From an uncultured Odoribacter sp. (lineage in GTDB: Bacteria; Bacteroidota; Bacteroidia; Bacteroidales; Marinifilaceae), in contig CAJUQA010000001.1 of the NCBI GenBank assembly GCA_910588375.1, forward strand, positions 1-64,000: a DNA stretch of 64,000 nt. The letters are read 5' to 3'. Each line of letters starts with the position of its first letter. Within the stretch, counting starts at the first letter, position 1. Position numbers and translations under genes: made by a program. Of this stretch, positions 18,068 to 26,191 are shown in pieces. The notes beneath the pieces were generated by a model. It was not told the origin of the DNA, searched no databases, and was given only the letters and a program-made list of their open reading frames with translations.

Positions 18068-18748
18068 TTAGGCTTTGTTGCCTGTTTGGTCGCGTTTGTT
18101 CTGGAATTTGGTGGTGACCCAGGCGGTGAATATGGGGAAGAATATCATTCCGGCGGCGGCGAGGGTGACGGCTAAGGATTGGCCGAGTTTGGTGACGCCG
18201 AAGATGTTGGAGCCGACGGTGGTGACGTTCATGAGCGACCAGTTGAAGGCGTCCCAGTAGGTTTTGACCATGGGGTTGGGGCCGTGTTCCATGAAGTAGA
18301 ATACGATGCTGCAAAAGTAGACGATGGTGAAGAGGATGGCTATGTAGGTGATGAAGAGGTTGGTGACTTTGCTGTGGGTCATCCAGGAGACGATGATGGA
18401 TATGCCGTAGAGTCCCCGGACGATGGGGAAGAGCCGCAGGGCAATCCATAGTCCGTGAGGAATGACGGGGGTGAGGGCGTATACGATGTTCAGGTAGGGA
18501 ATGGCCAGGAGCAGGAGGAATATGTTTTGACAGACGGATTTCCAGGTTTTGTCGCTGTAGTACCAGCGAACGAGGAAGTCGGCCAGGAATATGGCGCAGA
18601 TGATGAGGTGGCTGTTGAGGATGAAGCGCTCGCTGAGTATGGGGCGTGAGGATAGAAGTTCGATGGAGATGATTACGATGATGAATATGCTGCCTGCAAT
18701 GACCAGTAGGTTGAGCAGTTTTTTGAGCCATTGGCGGTTTGTTTTCAT
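18068..18748 (-). CDS. Ion transporter / potassium-channel-like membrane protein
   Basis: A 226-residue protein with about five or six hydrophobic helices and a re-entrant pore segment near residues 168-185. The pore reads NVTTVGSNIFG where a canonical potassium channel has TVGYG. The length and layout fit a single-domain 6TM voltage-gated-like channel with a short voltage-sensor region and a short basic C-terminus. The altered filter makes ion selectivity uncertain. It is first in a likely operon with the two acyl-CoA ligases; a functional link is not evident. Confidence 0.75.
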   Translation of the reverse strand: MKTNRQWLKKLLNLLVIAGSIFIIVIISIELLSSRPILSERFILNSHLIICAIFLADFLVRWYYSDKTWKSVCQNIFLLLLAIPYLNIVYALTPVIPHGLWIALRLFPIVRGLYGISIIVSWMTHSKVTNLFITYIAILFTIVYFCSIVFYFMEHGPNPMVKTYWDAFNWSLMNVTTVGSNIFGVTKLGQSLAVTLAAAGMIFFPIFTAWVTTKFQNKRDQTGNKA

Positions 18749-18851
18749 AGAGGGTGAGTTTTATGTGTTGTGTTTGTTTTTTTGTTTGGAATAGTTACGT
18801 GAAAGTGAGGGGAATGTTTGGCAGGCGGGGATGATTTAACATTCGCTGACA

Positions 18852-18883
18852 TTTGCAATCCGGTAACTTTATTATTAATTTCG
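18852..18883 (+). promoter_or_regulatory. Promoter of the 5'-nucleotidase gene
   Basis: TTTG at 18852-18855 and TAATTTCG at 18876-18883 are separated by 20 bases, the Bacteroidetes -33/-7 layout with one mismatch. Confidence 0.5.
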
Positions 18884-18899
18884 GGCGTCCAAACAGAAT

Positions 18900-20366
18900 A
18901 TGAAAGTTATGCAGTTTAAAAGTTTTTTTCAGGGAGTGTTGTTCGTGGCGGCGGCATTCCTTTGGAGTTGTAGCGGAAGTACCGGTACGACGGAAGTGGT
19001 GATTATATCAACGAATGATATACATGCCCAAATTGATAAGTTTCCCCGGTTTGCCACTTTTGTGCGGCAGCAGCGGGCAGTGCATCCTAATTTGTTACTG
19101 GTGGATGCCGGCGACCGTTTTTCGGGGAATGTGTATGTGGATAATGCCGTGGAGAGGGGGCGGCCGATGGTTGTGCTTATGAATGAGTTGGGGTATGACC
19201 TGGCGACGTTTGGGAATCATGAGTTTGATTATGGTCAGATGGAGTTAAGGAAGCGGATAGAGGAGATGAATTTTCCTGTTATTTGTGCGAATATGCAGGC
19301 GGAGGAGAGTGTGTTGGGGCAGCCCCAGGGGTATTATATGCTGGAGAAGGCCGGTATCCGTTTCGGTTTTGTGAGTATGATAGAGATTGACGGAAGGAAC
19401 CGTATTCCCGCGACGAATCCTGCGCATCTGGAGAATATTTCTTTCCGGCATTTTTCGGAGGTTGTGGATGAACATCGGGATTTGAAGGGGGAGTGTGATG
19501 TATTTCTGGCTTTGACCCATTTGGGGTATACGACTGATTCGGTGTTGGCTGTCAGTATGCCGGAGCTGGATGTTATTATCGGCGGACATTCGCATACGCT
19601 GCTTCGGGAACCGAAGGTGGTTAATGATGTGTTGATTACCCAGACGGGTTCTTATCTGAATTATGCCGGTGTGACGACGTTGAAGTTTAAGGGCAAGCGT
19701 TTGGTGGATAAGTCGTTTGAAGTGGTGAAGCTGGATACGGTGGGTGCTCCCGATGCGGAGATGGCGGAGATGGTGAAGGGGTTTTGCAATCGTCCGGAGT
19801 TTATGGAGAAGGTGGGTGAGACTTCGAAGGGGTTGAAGTATAAGGAGGATGTGGCTTCAATGGTGACGGATGCCATGTGTAAGGTGGCCGGTTGTGATTT
19901 TGTTTTTTATAATAAGGGGGGAGTGCGTCTGAATTCGATACCCGCAGGGAATATTACGAAGGAGATGGTTTACCGGATTGAGCCTTTCAGCAATTATATC
20001 GTGACGCATGTGTTGACGTTGAAGGAGATGAAGGAGTTGATTCTGAACCGTTTTAACGGGATTAAGAATCCGGAGAAGCGGGGTGTCGATTTGTTTGTTT
20101 CGGAGGGACGTTATACGATTTTGAAGGATAAGGAAGGAAAGGGTGTGGATGTGGTTTTTGTAGATAGGAATGGAAAGAAGTTGAAGGATGAGAGTAAGAA
20201 GTATAAGGTGGGGTTGAGTAATTATGTGAATAGTACGTATGAGTTTGCGGGGAAGAGAGGCGGAACGAATACCGGAATTATGATTGTCGACGCTATTGTC
20301 GATTTTCTGAAGATGCAGAAGAATGTGGATTATAATAAGAAGAGGGCTTTTGTGGAGAAGCGGTGA
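18900..20366 (+). CDS. 5'-nucleotidase / 2',3'-cyclic phosphodiesterase-type lipoprotein (UshA-like)
   Basis: A 488-residue protein. The signal peptide ends at a lipobox (LWSC), so it is a lipoprotein of the periplasm or cell surface. The metallophosphatase motifs are TNDIHAQ (near 38), DAGDRFSG (near 70), GNHEFDYG (near 105) and GGHSHTLL (near 230). The C-terminal 5'-nucleotidase domain follows from about residue 310, with YNKGGVRLNSIPAG. It likely dephosphorylates nucleotides for nucleoside and phosphate scavenging. It is monocistronic and convergent with the methyltransferase gene, with only 29 bases between them. Confidence 0.88.
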   Translation: MKVMQFKSFFQGVLFVAAAFLWSCSGSTGTTEVVIISTNDIHAQIDKFPRFATFVRQQRAVHPNLLLVDAGDRFSGNVYVDNAVERGRPMVVLMNELGYDLATFGNHEFDYGQMELRKRIEEMNFPVICANMQAEESVLGQPQGYYMLEKAGIRFGFVSMIEIDGRNRIPATNPAHLENISFRHFSEVVDEHRDLKGECDVFLALTHLGYTTDSVLAVSMPELDVIIGGHSHTLLREPKVVNDVLITQTGSYLNYAGVTTLKFKGKRLVDKSFEVVKLDTVGAPDAEMAEMVKGFCNRPEFMEKVGETSKGLKYKEDVASMVTDAMCKVAGCDFVFYNKGGVRLNSIPAGNITKEMVYRIEPFSNYIVTHVLTLKEMKELILNRFNGIKNPEKRGVDLFVSEGRYTILKDKEGKGVDVVFVDRNGKKLKDESKKYKVGLSNYVNSTYEFAGKRGGTNTGIMIVDAIVDFLKMQKNVDYNKKRAFVEKR

Positions 20367-20395
20367 GTCCGCTTGGAGTGAAGTGTGACAGTGGC

Positions 20396-21574
20396 TCAGA
20401 CTTTCTCACATAGGAGTAGGAAACGTCGGGTATCGGCGAGGGTGGTGGCAAACAGATAGGTTTCCCCGCCGTCAGCGATGCCCGATGTTTTTCGTATTTG
20501 GTCGACTGTCATCGGGAAGTTCCGGGTTGCGATGTTTGCCTGCGGGGTGTTTTTACGGAGTTGTTTCAGCAGTTTTCCTGTAAAGGGGAGGCTTTCGCGG
20601 ATGCGGAATTTCCGTCCCGGGAAGTTTTCACAATGGGTGTCGGAGGTGTATAGGTGGCTGTGTCGGTGGAGTTTCTGTAGGTTGTAGCGAATTGCTATGG
20701 ATTTGAATGCACCGCTTTTGAGCAGGGCGGCATTGGGTTCGTAGAGGTAGGTGCCGGGTGTTTCCGCCAGGAGCAGCGGTGCTTCTTTTTCTTCCCGGAG
20801 GGTGAAGATGTATTCCTGGTTTCCTTGGTCGTGGAATGTTCGTGTGTGTATCTGTACTTCTTGTGGGGTATTTTCTAAAACAAAAAGGAGTTCCTTGCAT
20901 TCATTTTTGATAGCAAGGATATGGATTTCAATAGTTTCCGGCAAGAGACGGAGTGTTTCCGTCAGGTCTGCCATGGGGGAGATTTTGATAATGAGGCGTT
21001 GTGCCTGCTGTAGCAGTGTTTTTTTCAGTTCCAAGATGTTGGGTTCGCAATCGCCGAGGGCAAAGAGGCGTTTGTTGGTGTCCGAGCGTCGGGCGGGGTC
21101 GATGTAGAAGGTGTCTGCCTGTATGGAGTCCAGTATTTCGCGGCAATCCGAGTTTATTATCTGTATGTTGGCGGTTCGGAGTGCTTTGAAGTTGTGGGCT
21201 GCTGCCTGGCAGTATTCGGGGTAGCGTTCGACGTATATGACTTCCCGGGCTTTTTGTGCCAGGTACCAGGTGTCGATGCCCAATCCGCCGGTGAGGTCGC
21301 AGACCCGTTCTCCTTTGATGAGTTGTTGTTTGTAGGAGGCGGTTGTTTCGGAGGAGCATTGTTCGGCGGCAATGCGGGAGGGGAATACCAGGTTGCGGTT
21401 TTGATACCACAGGGGAAGTTTGGCTTTGATGTGCCGCCGGGCGATGATTTGGTCTACGGCAAAGGCTATGTCGATGTCGGGATAACGCTGTGCGTGTAGG
21501 AGGAGGTCTTCGGCAGGGGCGGATTCGTGCCGGGCGATGAAATCCTGTAACGGGGCGGAGAGGGGCAGTTGCAT
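20396..21574 (-). CDS. Class I SAM-dependent methyltransferase with THUMP-like domain
   Basis: A 392-residue protein. The SAM-binding motif I is VCDLTGGLGIDTW, with YVERYPEYC and FYIDPARRS as motifs II and IV. The C-terminal ~80 residues, with RNFPMTVDQIRKTSGIADG, resemble the THUMP-like module of this family. The substrate is probably RNA but is not established. The frame is open to 21607, but a perfect -7 box at 21594-21601 puts the transcription start downstream of that codon, so the ATG at 21574 is used. Confidence 0.82.
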   Translation of the reverse strand: MQLPLSAPLQDFIARHESAPAEDLLLHAQRYPDIDIAFAVDQIIARRHIKAKLPLWYQNRNLVFPSRIAAEQCSSETTASYKQQLIKGERVCDLTGGLGIDTWYLAQKAREVIYVERYPEYCQAAAHNFKALRTANIQIINSDCREILDSIQADTFYIDPARRSDTNKRLFALGDCEPNILELKKTLLQQAQRLIIKISPMADLTETLRLLPETIEIHILAIKNECKELLFVLENTPQEVQIHTRTFHDQGNQEYIFTLREEKEAPLLLAETPGTYLYEPNAALLKSGAFKSIAIRYNLQKLHRHSHLYTSDTHCENFPGRKFRIRESLPFTGKLLKQLRKNTPQANIATRNFPMTVDQIRKTSGIADGGETYLFATTLADTRRFLLLCEKV

Positions 21575-21593
21575 GGTCTTGTGGTTATGCCGG

Positions 21594-21601
21594 CAAAGAT
21601 A
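21594..21601 (-). promoter_or_regulatory. -7 box of the methyltransferase gene
   Basis: Plus-strand CAAAGATA reads TATCTTTG on the minus strand, the commonest form of the consensus; it decides the start codon. Confidence 0.6.
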
Positions 21602-21628
21602 ACACAAGAAGTCTAAAAAAGACAGGAT

Positions 21629-23044
21629 TTATAGTTGATTTTGCAGGAAGTAGATGCCCAGACCAGCCAGGAAGCCGATGATGGCGGGAAGGCTGATGTG
21701 TTTCAGGTACCAGATGAAGTTTATTTTTTCCAGTCCCATGGCGACTACTCCGGCTGCGGAGCCTATGATGAGGATGCTGCCTCCGGTTCCGGCGCAGTAG
21801 GCTGTCAGGTCCCAGAATGCACCGTTTTGTATGAAGTTGGCCATGTATTGCGCTTCGGGCAGGGCGGCGGCCGCTTCGGGGGAAAGTACGGGGTACATGC
21901 CTATCGCCGCCGCTACTAAAGGTACGTTGTCAATGACGGAGGAGAGCAGTCCGATGATGATGTTGACGAAGTAGATGTTGTGTATTTTTACGTCGAGGAA
22001 ATGGGAGAGAAGCTTAAGTATCCCGATGGCTTCGAGGGCGGCAACAGCCATTAATATGCCGAGGAAAAACAGGATGGTGGAGAGGTCGATGTTTTTTAGT
22101 ACGTAGGGTATCCGGTATTGGTTTTGTGCGGGTATTTGTGGGTGGCGGTTGTATAGGATTTCGGTGTAAATCCACATGAGTCCTAACATGAGGGTGATTC
22201 CTGCAAAGGGAGGAAGCTGGGTCAGGGATTTGAATACCGGTACGGCAAGCAGGCTCAGTATGCCGAGGATGAGTATGGTGTTTTGCTGTTTGAGGCCGAT
22301 AGGGTTTGTTTCGTTTGTGGCGGCAACGGAACCGGCGGCAGATAGTTGTCCTTTCAGGGAGAAGGAGATGATCCATACGGGGAGCAGGCAGGATACCAGG
22401 CTGGGAAGGAACAGGCTTTTCATGATGTGTCCGGATGTGATGTTGTTGCCTATCCACAGCATGATGGTCGTTACATCACCGATGGGAGTCCAGGCTCCGC
22501 CGGCATTGGCGGCGATGACGATGGCACTGCCGAATATCCATTTTTCTTTTGGGGAGTCCAGGAGTTTGCCAAGCAGGGTGATCATGATGATGGCTGTTGT
22601 CATGTTGTCTAAGATGGCGGATAGGATGAAGGTAAGGAGGATGACCAGCCATAGCAGCTTTTTTTTGCTGTGGGTGCGGATGAATCGGGTGATGCCGGAG
22701 AAACCGTGGTGCAAGTCGATAAGGGTGACTATGGTCATGGCTCCCAGTAGGTAGAACAGGATTTCCGCCACGTCGCCGAGGTGGTAAATCATTTCTTCAT
22801 TGACGATGAAGTTTTGGACTTGTTCTGTCAGGTTTTGTTGTTTCAGTGCCGGGTTTTCGGCGATGTATTCCGTGAATTTGGTTTTGTCCGCATCGATAAT
22901 CTGTGCCGGAGGGGCAAAGATGTATAGCACCCAGAGTGTAATGCAGAGTATGAGTGCGATGGCAGTTTTGTTGATACCGGTTTTGTTTTCAAGGGCAATG
23001 AGTGTGTAGCCCGCAATGAATAGGAGTATCATGATTGTAATCAT
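21629..23044 (-). CDS. nhaD: Sodium:proton antiporter NhaD
   Basis: A 471-residue inner-membrane protein with about 11-12 hydrophobic segments. Family signatures include SAILDNMTTAIIM near residue 143, ANAGGAWTPIGDVTT near 185 and a conserved SSVIDNVPLVAAA segment near 370, with acidic and polar residues inside helices as in the ion-transporter superfamily. It exchanges Na+ for H+ across the inner membrane. It starts with ATG at 23044; the divergent gene at 23154 has its own promoter. I see no clear -7 box for nhaD in the short intergenic space. Confidence 0.9.
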   Translation of the reverse strand: MITIMILLFIAGYTLIALENKTGINKTAIALILCITLWVLYIFAPPAQIIDADKTKFTEYIAENPALKQQNLTEQVQNFIVNEEMIYHLGDVAEILFYLLGAMTIVTLIDLHHGFSGITRFIRTHSKKKLLWLVILLTFILSAILDNMTTAIIMITLLGKLLDSPKEKWIFGSAIVIAANAGGAWTPIGDVTTIMLWIGNNITSGHIMKSLFLPSLVSCLLPVWIISFSLKGQLSAAGSVAATNETNPIGLKQQNTILILGILSLLAVPVFKSLTQLPPFAGITLMLGLMWIYTEILYNRHPQIPAQNQYRIPYVLKNIDLSTILFFLGILMAVAALEAIGILKLLSHFLDVKIHNIYFVNIIIGLLSSVIDNVPLVAAAIGMYPVLSPEAAAALPEAQYMANFIQNGAFWDLTAYCAGTGGSILIIGSAAGVVAMGLEKINFIWYLKHISLPAIIGFLAGLGIYFLQNQL

Positions 23045-23125
23045 GGTTTGTCTGATTTTAGATTTCCGGATATACGGTTTCGGAGGAAAATGTGTTACAT
23101 GGGAATCTTGTATGTGAAATTATCG

Positions 23126-23133
23126 TATATTTG
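23126..23133 (+). promoter_or_regulatory. -7 box of the small secreted protein gene
   Basis: TATATTTG, a perfect consensus, about 20 bases before the ATG at 23154. It supports this short ORF as a real gene. Confidence 0.5.
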
Positions 23134-23153
23134 GGCGTCTTTTTCATCGAGAA

Positions 23154-23543
23154 ATGAAACGTTATCTGCTGTTATTCATATGTTGGCTGGCCGTAGCGGG
23201 AGGGGCATATCTGTTTTGTCCCGCCGAAGAGGCGTGTGAAGGCGGCAGGGAGCGGATTGACCTTTTGACGGAATGTGAGTCGGAGCTTTTTAGGACGGTG
23301 GTGGGTGCCAATTGTGTCGCGGATGTTTCTCTGCAACAAAGTTCTTCGGCCAGTGTCCATTTTATAGGGCGCCGTTACCCCCAGTTCAGAATGAACGGAG
23401 ACCGGTTGGTGAACTTTTCCGGTATGCTACCCCGTCGGCTTATTGCCCTTTCCCGGACGGTCTTCGGTGATTCCGGGGATTATCATGCGCTTCAGAAACA
23501 ATCCGGATATTATCTTTATCAGCTTTGCCGGCTGATTATTTAG
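23154..23543 (+). CDS. Unknown small exported protein
   Basis: A 129-residue protein I do not recognise. A hydrophobic N-terminus (about residues 4-20, LLLFICWLAVAGGAYLF) looks like a signal peptide or anchor. The mature part has several cysteines (near 22, 28, 41 and 54, and one near the end), so disulfides are possible if it is periplasmic. The consensus promoter just upstream supports expression. It is followed at a short distance by another unknown membrane protein. Confidence 0.5.
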   Translation: MKRYLLLFICWLAVAGGAYLFCPAEEACEGGRERIDLLTECESELFRTVVGANCVADVSLQQSSSASVHFIGRRYPQFRMNGDRLVNFSGMLPRRLIALSRTVFGDSGDYHALQKQSGYYLYQLCRLII

Positions 23544-23663
23544 CGGTATTCTTTCCTGTAAATGAGTTGTTTCCCCTATTGTCCGGGGGGAAGATGTTTG
23601 TGTTGTATCCGGAAGTGGCGCGGGAATCGGGACAGATTTATAAATCAATTAAAAAGAGTAATT

Positions 23664-24197
23664 ATGGAAAGATATACTGTTATGACGGAAGATATAGAAA
23701 ATGTGACTAATCGTGAAGTGGTAAGACAAAACCGGGTTTCGATGGCTTCTATCGGGTTGATGTTGGCAGCGGTTTTGGCGACGTTGGGGGCGTTTTCGGT
23801 TCCGGACCCTAATTCTTCTTTGTCGACTTTTTTGTTGACAGCGGCTGTATGCCTGTTTTTGGGAGGGATTGTGAAGTTTTTTACGGGAAGGAATTGTTAT
23901 TTTTTTAAACCGACGGGAAGCCGGATAAAACGGATGTCGGTTTATTTTGACAATAAGGAGCGGCAGGTGTTGAAAGATTGTCTGGAATCTAAGGAGTTCG
24001 AGAGGTTGAAGGGGTTGAAACGGCAGATAAATTCCGGTGTGAAAATGGATGTGATGCTTTCTTCCGATAATCGGTTTGTTGCCGTGCAGTTATCGGAATA
24101 TGTGCCTTATACGTATGAGGCTTTTTCTCCGGTGATGTGTTATTATGCTGAAGATGCCTTTTTGCTGTCGGATTTTTTTAGGAATGACAAGCATTAA
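23664..24197 (+). CDS. Unknown two-helix membrane protein
   Basis: A 177-residue protein. Two hydrophobic helices (about residues 25-45 and 52-75) form an N-terminal hairpin, followed by a ~100-residue soluble domain starting at FFTGRNCYFFKPTGSRI. The frame is open back to 23562, but the upstream part is cysteine-rich and low in membrane character, while the ATG at 23664 follows an A/G-rich stretch, so it is preferred. No family is recognised. The soluble domain is probably cytoplasmic. Confidence 0.6.
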   Translation: MERYTVMTEDIENVTNREVVRQNRVSMASIGLMLAAVLATLGAFSVPDPNSSLSTFLLTAAVCLFLGGIVKFFTGRNCYFFKPTGSRIKRMSVYFDNKERQVLKDCLESKEFERLKGLKRQINSGVKMDVMLSSDNRFVAVQLSEYVPYTYEAFSPVMCYYAEDAFLLSDFFRNDKH

Positions 24198-24379
24198 GGT
24201 GTCAGAATGAACGTGGGCCTTTTCTGGGCTGATTGGTAAAATTCCTGTTTTTACCCGATAGATATTGCTGGTATTTATAATTGGAAGAGAAATCAGGGGA
24301 TTGTCAGATGCCAGTCAGTTCAGAAATCCGGCCTGCTCCAAGTCACACACACATTTACCTGGAAAGCGGTTCGCCCGAT

Positions 24380-24763
24380 TTATTTCTGAGGTGTTACAGA
24401 GGTATTCATTTGATTAAGCAGTATGCTGATTTGTTGGTCTTTTTCACGCATGCTTTCGGTGAGACGGTCCAGGATAAGGATTAGTTTCTCGTTCATGTGT
24501 TTGCCTTCCGGGTCCTGGAAGATTTGCGTGTAGATGGTATCTGTTTCTATGATGGTGTATTTGGAGCCTTCTCCCGTTTGAAGCCATTCTTTGTTTACTC
24601 CTAAAAGTCTGCTTAGTACGGTTAATTTGGTTGAATCCGGTTTCGTTTTGCCTTTCAGATAATTAGAAACCGTACTTGCTGAAATATCGATAGCTTTAGC
24701 TATTTTGTATTTTGAAATCTGTCTCTCTTCAATAATACTTTGTAGTCTTTCCGGAAATCCCAT
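24380..24763 (-). CDS. XRE-family helix-turn-helix regulator
   Basis: A 127-residue protein. The N-terminal ~65 residues form an HTH_3 domain: KIAKAIDISASTVSNYLKGK holds the two DNA-reading helices. The C-terminal ~50 residues are predicted helical and coiled-coil-like (LILILDRLTESMREKDQQI), suited to dimerisation. Its size is like a phage-type or metabolic repressor without a ligand domain. A -7 box at 24863-24870 gives a ~90-base leader that contains an 18-bp dyad, suggesting autoregulation. No phage genes are nearby. Confidence 0.85.
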   Translation of the reverse strand: MGFPERLQSIIEERQISKYKIAKAIDISASTVSNYLKGKTKPDSTKLTVLSRLLGVNKEWLQTGEGSKYTIIETDTIYTQIFQDPEGKHMNEKLILILDRLTESMREKDQQISILLNQMNTSVTPQK

Positions 24764-24797
24764 AATTATTTTAGATTGTTATAAATAAAAAATAATA

Positions 24798-24815
24798 AGT
24801 ATTACACTGAATACT
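24798..24815. promoter_or_regulatory. Dyad operator candidate in the XRE gene leader
   Basis: AGTATT (24798-24803) and AATACT (24810-24815) are exact complements separated by 6 bases, between the promoter and the start codon of the XRE gene. Confidence 0.45.
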
Positions 24816-24862
24816 GTTGTCTGTAAGTCAATTTTGGATTAGTTTCGTACTTTCTTTATATA

Positions 24863-24870
24863 CAAATATA
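24863..24870 (-). promoter_or_regulatory. -7 box of the XRE regulator gene
   Basis: Plus-strand CAAATATA reads TATATTTG. The rest of the 394-base gap 24764-25157 holds only this, the dyad and the trxB promoter. Confidence 0.5.
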
Positions 24871-25125
24871 ACGATAAACGCTTGTTTTGTCAATAATGGA
24901 ACAGGGGTGCGGTCCGGAGGAACGGGACAAGCACTTCATTCTGAATTTATTTACCTGTAATATTTGTTTCCATTTGTTTTCAGTGAAGGTTTCTTTTCGT
25001 TGTTTTTTTATCTCTTTTCAGGGAGAAAAAAGGGGTATGGCGGCAGAGTGTGGTATTGCAATGTTGGAGTAGTGTTCCGGTTCGTTTTTTCAAAATCACC
25101 GTTTTTCTTTTTCTCTATATTTTAA

Positions 25126-25133
25126 TAGCTTTG
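25126..25133 (+). promoter_or_regulatory. -7 box of trxB
   Basis: TAGCTTTG matches the consensus. The expected start is near 25140, so only the ATG at 25158 is reachable. Confidence 0.55.
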
Positions 25134-25157
25134 TGGGAAATTAAAATTGTGAAGCTT

Positions 25158-26111
25158 ATGCAAGAAGAAAATGGAGTAGAAAAGATAAAATGCCTGATTA
25201 TCGGTTCCGGCCCTGCAGGTTATACGGCGGCAATCTATGCCTCCCGGGCTAATCTTAACCCTGTGGTTTATACCGGTTTGCAAATGGGAGGACAATTGAC
25301 CACAACGACGGAAGTGGAAAATTTTCCCGGTTATCCGGAAGGCGTGACTGGGCCTGTATTGATGGAGGATATGAGACGTCAGGCCGAACGTTTCGGAACG
25401 GATATCCGTTTCGGTATTATAACGAAGGTGGATTTTTCCGTTCGTCCGTTCCGGCTGACGGTGGATGAAGAGAAACAGGTGCTTGCGGATGCTGTGATTA
25501 TTGCCACCGGAGCGACGGCCCGTTATTTGGGGCTTCCGTCAGAGGAGCATTTCAAGGGGCTTGGTGTGAGTGCCTGTGCGACGTGTGACGGTTTCTTTTA
25601 TAAGGGTAAAGATGTTGCAGTGGTTGGAGGCGGGGATACGGCATGTGAAGAGGCTACTTATTTGGCCGGTTTGTGCCGCAAAGTGTATCTGGTTGTCCGG
25701 AAAAATTATTTGCGGGCATCAAAAGCAATGCAAGAAAGAGTGTTCCATACTCCCAATATTGAAGTGTTGTTTGAACACAATACGAAAGAGTTGTATGGTA
25801 CGGATATGGGATTGGAAGGAGCCCGGTTGCTGTATAGGATGGGTACTCAGGAAGAGAAAGAAGTGGATATCCGGATTGACGGTTTTTTCCTGGCTATCGG
25901 TCATACGCCCAATACTGCCGTGTTTAAGGAGTATATTGCAACGGATGAGCAGGGATATATTCTTACGGAAGGGAAATCGACCAAGACGAATGTTGCCGGC
26001 GTATTTGCTGCAGGCGACGTGATGGATCCGGTATATCGCCAGGGGATCACTTCTGCGGGTTCCGGCTGTCGGGCAGCGATAGATGTGGAACATTATCTGG
26101 CAGAATTGTAG
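25158..26111 (+). CDS. trxB: Thioredoxin-disulfide reductase
   Basis: A 317-residue cytoplasmic flavoenzyme that reduces thioredoxin with NADPH. It has an FAD-binding IIGSGPAGYTAAIYA segment near residue 12, the redox-active CATC in SACATCDGFFYKG near 139-142, an NADPH-binding VVGGGDTACEEA segment near 158 and a C-terminal FAD segment GVFAAGDVMD near 283. The length is normal for the low-molecular-weight type. An upstream extension of the frame to 25050 is rejected because the -7 box at 25126 lies inside it. Confidence 0.93.
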   Translation: MQEENGVEKIKCLIIGSGPAGYTAAIYASRANLNPVVYTGLQMGGQLTTTTEVENFPGYPEGVTGPVLMEDMRRQAERFGTDIRFGIITKVDFSVRPFRLTVDEEKQVLADAVIIATGATARYLGLPSEEHFKGLGVSACATCDGFFYKGKDVAVVGGGDTACEEATYLAGLCRKVYLVVRKNYLRASKAMQERVFHTPNIEVLFEHNTKELYGTDMGLEGARLLYRMGTQEEKEVDIRIDGFFLAIGHTPNTAVFKEYIATDEQGYILTEGKSTKTNVAGVFAAGDVMDPVYRQGITSAGSGCRAAIDVEHYLAEL

Positions 26112-26159
26112 AAGGACGGATACAATATGCCGCGGATGATCCGGAGTAGGATATAAGAG

Positions 26160-26191
26160 ATAGCACATGGGGTAGTCCCCGTGTGCTATTT
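26160..26191. terminator. Terminator between trxB and the Smr-domain gene
   Basis: A 13-bp stem (26160-26172 with 26177-26189, one G-T pair) around a 4-base loop. It lies between convergent genes and overlaps the stop codon of the minus-strand gene. The T tract is weak. Confidence 0.6.

Noticed and set aside
24887..25072. Short open frame in the gap before trxB
   Set aside because: It overlaps the trxB promoter region, has biased Cys/Phe composition and no promoter of its own.
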